Assembly (NCBI GenBank): GCA_934271655.1
Contig: CAKQRW010000078.1
Coordinates: 1-6,584 of the forward strand
Reading direction: 5' to 3'
DNA: 6,584 nucleotides
Origin: an uncultured Bacteroidaceae bacterium
GTDB taxonomy: Bacteria > Bacteroidota > Bacteroidia > Bacteroidales > Bacteroidaceae
The position numbers were made by a program, and so were the translations under genes. This document shows positions 1 to 6,200 of this stretch, one piece after another. Under the pieces are notes generated by a model. It made no database searches, was not told the origin of the DNA, and worked only from the letters and a program-made list of their open reading frames with translations. Position 1 is the stretch's first letter, and every line of letters begins with the position of its first letter.

Positions 1-22
1 ATTGAACATGACTTTTTTGCTG

Positions 23-53
23 CAAAGTTATGCAATTCAAATGTGGTGGGAAA
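23..53 (-). promoter_or_regulatory. Bacteroidota-type promoter-like site for a gene beyond the left edge
   Basis: Read on the minus strand, bases 30-23 are TAACTTTG, a full match to the Bacteroidota -7 element TAnnTTTG. Nineteen bases upstream, bases 53-50 read TTTC, one mismatch from the -33 element TTTG, and the spacing is typical. Transcription would start near base 15 and run off the left edge. The site lies just downstream of the dprA stop codon, which suggests that the next minus-strand gene has its own promoter. The call rests on motif matching only. Confidence 0.5.
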
Positions 54-105
54 GTCGGCTATTTTCGGATGGTTACTCCTTATCCATTCCTCCACATCAT
101 CCATT

Positions 106-1251
106 CTACAGTCCCATCTTCCTCACGAGATGGTATCTCGCCCCGCCCAAAGCCTTGACGATGCCCTTCATCTCCAGTTCGAAAAAGAGCATGCTGGCGC
201 GGGCAAAAGGTATATTGGTCTCCACCACTATCTGGTTGATATGCTTGGCGTCCACATCCTTCAGCGCATCGACAAGAGCCTGCTCCTCGTCCGTAAGGTC
301 AGGGAAGAGCTCCTGCTGGTAAGCCCGCTGTCCCTTCTTCTTGCCGGCAGCATCTGGCGTTTCTTCCCATCCCATAGTCTCGATGAAGTCTTGCACCGAT
401 GTGAGGAGTGTGGCACTGTGCTTCTTGATGAGGTTATTGCAGCCTGCGCTCCGCTCATCATATATGCGTCCGGGAAAGGCGAACACCTCCCTGTTGTAGT
501 TGAGAGCCAGGTCGGCCGTGATGAGTGAGCCTCCACGAGCAGAGCTCTCCACCACCACGCATGCGTCACACATGCCCGCCACAATGCGGTTGCGCCGCAC
601 GAAATTGCCTTTCTCTGGTATGGTCTTGCTGGTGTATTCTGTCAGCAGTCCTCCGCCAGCATGCGCCATCTGCGCCGCCACACTGCGGTGGGCAGCAGGA
701 TATATCAGGTCAAGTCCATGCGCCAGCACGCCCACAGTAGGCACTTCCTCCTCAAGCGAGGCCTTGTGCGAGCATATGTCTATGCCGTAAGCCAGGCCGC
801 TCACTATGAGCGTATCAGGACAGCGCTGCTTCAGCTCAGCCACAAAACTGCCGCACAACTCACGTCCATACTCCGTGCATTTCCTTGTGCCCACCATGCT
901 GACGACATGCTTCATGTTCAGGTCGGCCGTCCCGCAATAGTAAAGCACCAGGGGCGCGTCCTCACATTCCTTCAGACGCTGCGGATAGCAAGTGTCATTG
1001 ATGGTGAGCACACGTATGTTGTTGTTCTCAATAAATTCAGCCTCCCGCTCCGCAGCCTCAACGCACACCGACGTGTTCTTCATCGCATCGATAAACCTCT
1101 GGCTGGCGTTAGGCACACGCTCAATGATGGCATCCCTCATCTCCATGATGTCTGTTGCCGAGCCTATAGTGTCCAGCAGCATCCTGGCGTTGAGCAGCGT
1201 CAGTCCCTTCATCTTGGTCAGGGCTATCATATTTATTGTTTCTTGTGTCAT
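106..1251 (-). CDS. dprA: DNA-processing protein DprA (Smf family)
   Basis: DprA binds incoming single-stranded DNA in the cytoplasm during natural transformation and loads RecA onto it. The visible protein has 381 residues, normal for a full-length family member. Residues 1 to about 80 form the N-terminal helical, SAM/HhH-like region. The Rossmann-like core carries the expected motifs: VGTRKCTEYG (120-129), SGLAYGID (151-158), GNFVRRNRIVAGM (215-227), SARGGSLITA (237-246), FPG (259-261) and GCNNLI (270-275). Residues about 318-376 look like the C-terminal winged helix found in many DprA proteins. I chose the ATG at 1251 because family homology begins right after it (MTQETINMIALTKMKGL). The frame stays open to 1359, but that extension is Cys/His-rich and unlike DprA. 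ATG 1230 is a possible alternative. The gene starts 218 bases after the thioesterase stop, with no clear promoter between them. No truncation or frameshift is visible. Confidence 0.95.
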   Translation of the reverse strand: MTQETINMIALTKMKGLTLLNARMLLDTIGSATDIMEMRDAIIERVPNASQRFIDAMKNTSVCVEAAEREAEFIENNNIRVLTINDTCYPQRLKECEDAPLVLYYCGTADLNMKHVVSMVGTRKCTEYGRELCGSFVAELKQRCPDTLIVSGLAYGIDICSHKASLEEEVPTVGVLAHGLDLIYPAAHRSVAAQMAHAGGGLLTEYTSKTIPEKGNFVRRNRIVAGMCDACVVVESSARGGSLITADLALNYNREVFAFPGRIYDERSAGCNNLIKKHSATLLTSVQDFIETMGWEETPDAAGKKKGQRAYQQELFPDLTDEEQALVDALKDVDAKHINQIVVETNIPFARASMLFFELEMKGIVKALGGARYHLVRKMGL

Positions 1252-1291
1252 CAAAAAGCGTCGTTGGATATTGTTATGATAAAAGAGTTGC

Positions 1292-1312
1292 CATGTGTCA
1301 TCATGGCACATG
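1292..1312. repeat. Small inverted repeat upstream of dprA
   Basis: CATGTG (1292-1297) and CACATG (1307-1312) are perfect inverted arms. One G·T pair and one C-G pair extend the stem inward to 8 pairs around a 5-base loop. It sits about 40 bases upstream of the chosen dprA start, where an operator or 5' leader hairpin could lie. No T-tract follows on either strand, so it is not a terminator. Its significance is uncertain because arms this short arise by chance. Confidence 0.3.
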
Positions 1313-1469
1313 CACTGTGGAGTTAAGGTGGAGACGGGCACACATAGTGTAACGCACACACCGTGATAGCAGGCTGCAGAATTGCTTTGGCGTGCTGCCT
1401 ATGACATGGGAATGACATCATACGACCCTTCCATATCATACCACCATCCATCGCCGTGCAAGCACGACC

Positions 1470-1874
1470 CTACTGAATGAAATCCTTCAGCAGCTCATTC
1501 ATCTCCTCGCTCTCAGACAGCCTGCCATTCACCAGACACACCGAATCCACCTGCGCGCGTACCGACAGCTTCATGTCTGGCAGACGGTATATGTCCTGAA
1601 GGAATATGTATCGCAGCCCCTCCTTCTTCAGCTTCAGCTTGCTCACATACTCGTCACCGCTCTTCAGCGGAGTCTTGAACTGCATGTTCAGGCGCGCCAC
1701 CACAGCGTCCGTGCCCTCGTCATGCAGCTTGGCAAAGCTGATGTTGTTAGCCAACAGAAACTCATGTCGGCAATGTTCCAGATAATGCTGGTAATTGGCA
1801 TTGTTCACTATCCCCTGCAGGTCGCACTCATAGTCACGCACCTTGTCCTTATGCTCAAATATATAATCTGACAT
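1470..1874 (-). CDS. Acyl-CoA thioesterase, hotdog fold (YbgC/4HBT type)
   Basis: This 134-residue protein has the length and layout of the single-domain hotdog thioesterases of the YbgC/4-hydroxybenzoyl-CoA thioesterase group, which hydrolyse acyl-CoA or related thioesters in the cytoplasm. The signature lies near the N-terminus in CDLQGIVNNANYQHYLEHCR (residues 17-36). Asp18 sits at the position of the catalytic aspartate of 4HBT enzymes, followed by the G-I-V-N-x-A-N-Y loop and the start of the central helix. The later stretch RLNMQFKTPLKSGDEY resembles the strand-turn-strand that follows the helix. I chose ATG 1874 (MSDYIFEH) rather than the more upstream 1910 because homology-like sequence starts there and it is preceded by an A-rich run, as is usual in this phylum. 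A promoter-like TAACTTTG lies about 40 bases upstream. The substrate cannot be read from the sequence. Confidence 0.88.
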   Translation of the reverse strand: MSDYIFEHKDKVRDYECDLQGIVNNANYQHYLEHCRHEFLLANNISFAKLHDEGTDAVVARLNMQFKTPLKSGDEYVSKLKLKKEGLRYIFLQDIYRLPDMKLSVRAQVDSVCLVNGRLSESEEMNELLKDFIQ

Positions 1875-1914
1875 TTTTTTTATGAAATAAATTGTTTTGT
1901 TAATAATCAAAGTA

Positions 1915-1945
1915 CAAAGTTACACAAATATTTGACACGGCTTAA
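1915..1945 (-). promoter_or_regulatory. Promoter-like site for the thioesterase gene
   Basis: Bases 1922-1915 on the minus strand read TAACTTTG, matching the Bacteroidota -7 consensus TAnnTTTG. At the expected distance upstream (1945-1942) the sequence is TTAA, only a partial match to the -33 TTTG. Transcription would begin near 1908, giving an A/T-rich leader of about 33 bases before the ATG at 1874. A second CTTTG a few bases downstream could be an alternative. This site supports separate initiation of the thioesterase rather than read-through from the transporter gene. Confidence 0.5.
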
Positions 1946-2057
1946 TCCGGTCCTCATTTTTCCACTGCAAAAGCATCATCATGCACCTCGGCCAAGCATA
2001 TCCACATGCCTTGCCTGGCATCTCAGCTGATTTATGCGACCGACAAGCCGAGCCTCC

Positions 2058-2909
2058 TCAGGCCCTTCTCTTCATCACACCCACATACACCAGCAGGATG
2101 ACATTCATCAGCAGAGCATAGATGATGGCAGGAATGGCAATCACGTCATTGTCAAACACCAGAGGACTGCTTGCCACGGCTATGCTCTGCGCCGCATTCT
2201 GCATGCCCACCTCTATGACAATGGTGCGCCTCTCCTTGCTGTTCAGCCCCATCAGCCGCGAGAGAGCCCATCCTCCACCCATGGCAAGCAGGATGAGACA
2301 AGCCACACAGCCGCCTAAGTGCCCGAATTCCCTGGCTATCGTCTCATGGTGCTGCACGAAGAAGACCGTGGCAAGAAAGACGAGGGCAGGGAAAGCTACC
2401 TTTGCCAGCACATTCTCTATCCTCACCGCTGCTTTCCTGCACATGCGCTTCACAGCCACTCCCAATGCTATAGGCACCAGCATGAGCACCAGATTCTGGC
2501 CTATCAGATTGCCCACAGGCAGATGGACAGGAGTGCCGGCATCACCCATCCACATGGCCGTGCCCTGCATGATGAGCGGTATGGTGAATAGGGTGATGAT
2601 GCTGCTCAGCGCCGTAAGCGACACCGACAGAGCCACATCGCCCTTTGCCAGCATGGAGAACACATTCGACGAACTGCCGCCAGGTGAACAGGCTATGAGC
2701 ATCACGCCCACAAAGAAGAGCGCGTCGAGCCTGAAGAGACAGGCGCACGCAAAGGCTATCAACGGCAGCAGCACTATCTGCCCCACAAGTCCTGCCAGCA
2801 CAGGACGCGGACGCTGCAAGAAGAGTTTGAAGTCGCTGATGTTGAGTGTCAGGCCCAACTCAAACATCAGCAGCGTGAGTATGGGCAATACTATCCAGAT
2901 TGTGTTCAT
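2058..2909 (-). CDS. BASS-family sodium-dependent transporter (bile acid:Na+ symporter-like)
   Basis: This 283-residue, strongly hydrophobic inner-membrane protein belongs to the bile acid:sodium symporter (SBF/BASS) family. Diagnostic motifs are MFELGLTL (15-22), CSPGGSSSN (74-82) and EVGMQNAA (233-240). Compared from memory with the Neisseria meningitidis ASBT homologue at a constant offset of 33, the Na+-site residues are kept: Gln44, Ser81-Asn82, Ser95, Thr99 and Glu233, Val234, Met236, Gln237. It is therefore likely a working Na+-coupled carrier. The same alignment shows that the first membrane helix of the ten-helix bacterial form is absent. An in-frame TGA four codons before the ATG (TGA AAT AAA CAA GCC ATG) rules out an N-terminal extension. 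Nine helices are expected, as in the animal ASBT/NTCP carriers. The substrate is unknown: relatives carry bile acids, pantoate, keto acids and other organic anions. The gene starts after an A/T-rich leader containing a tandem repeat. Confidence 0.92.
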   Translation of the reverse strand: MNTIWIVLPILTLLMFELGLTLNISDFKLFLQRPRPVLAGLVGQIVLLPLIAFACACLFRLDALFFVGVMLIACSPGGSSSNVFSMLAKGDVALSVSLTALSSIITLFTIPLIMQGTAMWMGDAGTPVHLPVGNLIGQNLVLMLVPIALGVAVKRMCRKAAVRIENVLAKVAFPALVFLATVFFVQHHETIAREFGHLGGCVACLILLAMGGGWALSRLMGLNSKERRTIVIEVGMQNAAQSIAVASSPLVFDNDVIAIPAIIYALLMNVILLVYVGVMKRRA

Positions 2910-2923
2910 GGCTTGTTTATTTC

Positions 2924-2963
2924 ATTTACTGTTATTATATATTCTATTTACTATTATTACATA
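2924..2963. repeat. A/T-rich 18-nt tandem repeat upstream of the transporter gene
   Basis: ATTTACTGTTATTATATA (2924-2941) and ATTTACTATTATTACATA (2946-2963) match at 16 of 18 positions and start 22 bases apart, close to two helical turns. The first copy begins 15 bases upstream of the transporter ATG. The pair could be operator half-sites or simply A/T-rich leader sequence with chance similarity. No canonical TAnnTTTG was found for the minus strand in this leader. Confidence 0.4.
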
Positions 2964-3064
2964 ATGTATATGTCGTTTCTTGTTGACGGATTGGCCTATA
3001 GCGGGTGCGGCGTCCCACCGCACATGACATACTTAATGTCCGCCTCACCATACCTGCATTATCC

Positions 3065-3141
3065 TTTGCGACGTGAGACACATAGACCGCCAAGGCATGC
3101 GACTCACTCTTTTGCGGTGTGAGACACGTAGACCACTAAGA
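3065..3141. repeat. Pair of degenerate 31-nt direct repeats
   Basis: Copies at 3065-3095 and 3111-3141 share 25 of 31 positions with a 46-base period. Both begin TTTGCG and share the cores GTGAGACAC and TAGACC, then end with a C-x-AAG block. On the minus strand they read as CTTrGyGGTCTAyGTGTCTCAC followed by a degenerate GCAAA. The right copy continues into AGAGCACAAAGATACACAAAAG, giving a loosely periodic CACAAAG-like pattern. This resembles degenerate intergenic repeats that are scattered in some bacterial genomes, but genome-wide copy number cannot be judged from one window. Confidence 0.55.
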
Positions 3142-3187
3142 GAGCACAAAGATACACAAAAGAAATGACATGCAGAACAGAAAGCAC

Positions 3188-3220
3188 AAAAAATGGGCGT
3201 GTCCGTCCAGACACGCCCAT
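3188..3220 (-). terminator. Rho-independent terminator of the large surface-protein gene
   Basis: ATGGGCGTGTC (3193-3203) and GACACGCCCAT (3210-3220) form a perfect 11-bp, G/C-rich stem with a 6-base loop. On the minus strand the stem is followed by a six-T run (3193-3188, one T shared with the stem). It begins 26 bases after the stop codon at 3247-3249, the expected place for termination. There is no T-run on the plus side, so it acts in one direction. Confidence 0.9.
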
Positions 3221-3246
3221 CTTCATATAGTCATTCTGTAGCCGGC

Positions 3247-6200
3247 TTACTTCACATAAACCTTCACCTTCTCACCGTTAGCCTTCGTGATGATGTTGAT
3301 ACCCTTCACGAGAGAGTTAACCTTAACACCATTGAGAGTAGTGATAGACACTGCTGCAGCCTCGCTGTCAGCGGCCTCAGCGCCCTCAATGCCAGTAGGC
3401 TGGTTGCTGCTGTTCTTGCCGTAGTACCAGAGCTGGAAGTTGTCGGCCTTGAACCAAGTGTCGCTCGCAACCTTTATCTCCACCTCAGTCTGGCCTTCCT
3501 CAACAACGAAGACTGTCTCGATGTCAGAAGCCTCTTCCTTAGGAGTGTTGAGAGTGATCTCATTGCCATACTTCTCGTTAGCCCCGATAGCAATCTTGTT
3601 GTTCGCGTCAGAAGCCACAATAGCAGTGAGCTTGTAAGTACCAGCAGGGAGAGCCTTGAGAGTCTGCTTCAACCAGTAGCCGCCCTCTACAGCATCCTTG
3701 TTCCATGTGTTGAACACATAGCTGCCGTCAGCCCTGTCGATAGTGTAAGTATCGTTTGAGTTATCCTTCACGCCTGTGTCGCCAGAAGCCTTAGTGTTCC
3801 AAGTCCATCCGTCAGAAGCGGCAGCGCCGTCCTTCTCGAAGCTTGGGTTGCTGATGACAGAAGTCATCTCAACAGGACTCTCGTCAGAAGCACCGTCTGT
3901 CTTAGGCACACGGAGCTTGCAGATAGTCAGCTCAATGTTGTCAACGAGAGCCTGAAGCTCTGCAGCGTCGATGTTAGACGCGTCAACATTGCTGTACTTC
4001 TCATAGTCAGCCAGTGCCTCGACGCTTGCTGTCTCACCATATTCGCTTGCAGCATTGCTGAGGCGGTCGATAGCATCAACATAAGTAGCGTAGAGAGCCA
4101 CATACTCCTTGATAGAAGCCAATTCTCTGTTGCCATCGATGAGAGCGTTCCACATCTCGTCAACATTGCCGCCCTGGTAAGCCTTCACGAGTTTCTCTGA
4201 GAGAGCGGTGATATCCTCTCCAGCCTTGTTGCCGTCGAGAAGGTCGGTGTTGGCCTCCTTATATTCCTCAATATTGCTTACTGTTGATGAGATGACATTC
4301 TGGAGAGCCTCAGCATTCTTGCCCTCATAAGTGAGCTTGAAGTTTGACCACAAAGCCCATACACTAGTAGACTTGAGGTTGCGCACGCCGATAGTCATCT
4401 TGCCACCCTGCACGAGTCCGTAGGCTGTAGCCTTATAGCGGTCGGCAGAGAAAGCTACAGAAGCACCCACCATGCCGTCAGGGATGTAGTTGCCGTCAGC
4501 ATTAGTCTTGTCTACATTTCCAGAACCAGAAGTAGTGCTGCTTGCGAGTGTCTCGTTATTCTTCCATGAGTCAGCAGTGATGTAGCAGTTCACGCCGTCC
4601 TCAGGTGTGTCTGTCAAGCCACCGTCATTGAGGTTCATGAGCGGAGTGGCAAACTCGTTCATGTAAATCTCTGCTGGCACCTCAGTCTCAGAACCGTCCA
4701 GACGGCAGAAGCCGTTGAGGCTGATAGAATAGATGCCATCCTGCACGCCTTCTACCACCTGCTGGAAGTCAAATATAGAGTGGTAAGACTCTGCCACTGG
4801 GAAGGCTGTGAGGCCTGCGCTGAAAGTCTTGTTATTGCACTTGCCAGACACCTCTGTCCAGCCCTTGCCGTTAGCGTCTGTCCATGCAGGGTTGACAAGC
4901 ATGCTTGTGCAGTCATCACCTTCGTTCACCGATGCAGCGATAGCCTCCTTGAGAAGCTTCTCCACTGTCTCTATGTAAGCATCGATGTCCTTAGTCTCCA
5001 GAGAGTAGTTGCCGTTGATGATAGAGCCGGCTGTTGGGACAGGCCATCCCTCCACATCCTCTTCTGAGTTAGGATCAACGAAATCGACAAACGAGTAGAA
5101 CTTGTCGCCATTATAGCCACCATTCTCGGCAGTCTCAGTCCACTCACCAATCTTCTTCAAGAGAGTGTCATAAGCCTTCACATTGGCAGCAAGGCTGTCG
5201 CCAAGAGAAGAGATGGTCTCATAAGCTGCCACGATGTCAGCCTTAGTCTCTCCATTCTTGATATTCTCAGCCGCCTCGTTGTAGGCGTTCTTCAAGCTTG
5301 TTGTGGCAGGAGTCTCCTCGTCATACACAGTCATGTCCTCAACATACTTGCTTGCCCACTCCTTGTAAGCCTCGTCGCTCTGGCCATAGTATGTGAGCCT
5401 GAAGTCATCGACCTTGTACCACCACACACCGCCTTTGATATAGCTTGTGCCATCTCCGTCACATCCCACAGCACCGATAGTGATGTCGCCCTTGGCTGGG
5501 AACATGAACGATCCGCGTGTGCCGCCTGTCTGCTTAGGCTCCTCAAGCGCGATGGCGTGGTGCTCCTCGCCGAAGCCTCCGTCTGCAGTGATGTACACAT
5601 TATTGCAGTCGTCGCTCGATGCCACCATGGCCTCAAGAGAGTAGATGCCCTCTGGCAGCTCCTTGACAGTCTGCGTGATTGGGTTGCCCCATGACCAGAT
5701 ATTAAAGAGGTAGTCGCCATCAGCGTTGTCGCAATGGTATGTGCTGTTGCTGTTCTCAGCCACACGCACGTCAGACGAGTCACCCTTGCCGTTAGCATTC
5801 TTCTTGTCCACTGTCCAGCCTGTCAGGTCGCCAGTCTCGAAAGAAGGGTTGGTGATGTAGCCAGTGGCGTTCCTTGGGTCTGACAGTGTAGCAGAAGTAA
5901 GCTGTCCGCCAAGATATTCCACAACGATTTTCTGGATATTTTCCTGAGCCTCATTGAGCTGCTCAGCCGTCGACTCCGTATTGTTGTACACAGCCTCCAC
6001 AGCAGAGAAATCCACTGAAGGATACTTCTCCTTTGCCTCATCGAGAGCCTTCTTCAGCTGCTCAGCGGCGCTGTAAGCCTTGAGGCCAGCGATGACCTTA
6101 TTATACTCATCCATAGACACAAAGGTCCACTTGTCCCATGCGCCCTCGAAGTATGGCTTTGTGAGTGCATCGCCACTCTCATCCTCGCTGTCGTATGTCT

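Larger units (their letters stand above)
2910..3246. other. 337-base intergenic region between transporter and large surface-protein genes
   Basis: From left to right this gap holds the A/T-rich leader of the transporter gene with a tandem repeat, a weak 6-bp GTGCGG/CCGCAC hairpin with a 7-base loop (3005-3023), a pair of degenerate 31-nt direct repeats, a CAAAGATA (TATCTTTG on the minus strand) at 3147-3154, and the terminator of the upstream gene. TATCTTTG fits the -7 consensus but lacks a -33 match and lies about 240 bases from the transporter start, so I do not call it a promoter. I see no convincing gene on either strand. Confidence 0.6.

Noticed and set aside
3..104. Minus-strand open frame starting with ATG one base after the dprA stop (MDDVEEWIRSNHPK...), running off the left edge
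   Set aside because: It is only 34 codons, has no recognisable homology, and passes through a strong promoter-like element. It is more likely intergenic, but a partial gene cannot be excluded.
43..1326. Plus-strand open frames of 161 and 221 codons opposite dprA
   Set aside because: They lie wholly antisense to a well-supported gene, show no family motifs and no plausible start context. Codon bias of dprA explains them.
1252..1359. N-terminal extension of DprA by 36 codons to 1359
   Set aside because: The extra residues are Cys/His-rich and unlike DprA, and homology-like sequence begins at the ATG at 1251.
1455..1466. CGTGC-AA-GCACG palindrome just after the thioesterase stop as a terminator
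   Set aside because: The stem is five pairs with a two-base loop and no T-tract follows, so it does not fit a Rho-independent terminator.
1990..2020. Imperfect hairpin (GGCCAAGCAT / ATGCCTTGCC) after the transporter gene as its terminator
   Set aside because: The stem has a bulge and mismatch, and no T-run follows on the minus strand.
2122..2964. Plus-strand open frame of 280 codons opposite the transporter gene
   Set aside because: It is a mirror of the transporter coding sequence, rich in Ser, Thr, Pro and Arg without domain-like patterns. The minus-strand frame has all BASS motifs.
3005..3023. GTGCGG/CCGCAC hairpin as a terminator or riboswitch piece
   Set aside because: There are only six pairs, no T-tract and no wider conserved fold. 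It is likely chance in a G/C-rich patch.
2913..3122. Plus-strand 69-codon frame with a Tyr/Ile-rich start in the intergenic region
   Set aside because: It starts with TTG, its hydrophobic start comes from the A/T-rich tandem repeat, and the rest crosses the intergenic direct repeats. There is no coding evidence.
3193..3759. Plus-strand 188-codon frame antisense to the end of the large gene
   Set aside because: It begins inside the terminator stem and covers the sorting tail and third module of the large gene. It is a shadow frame.
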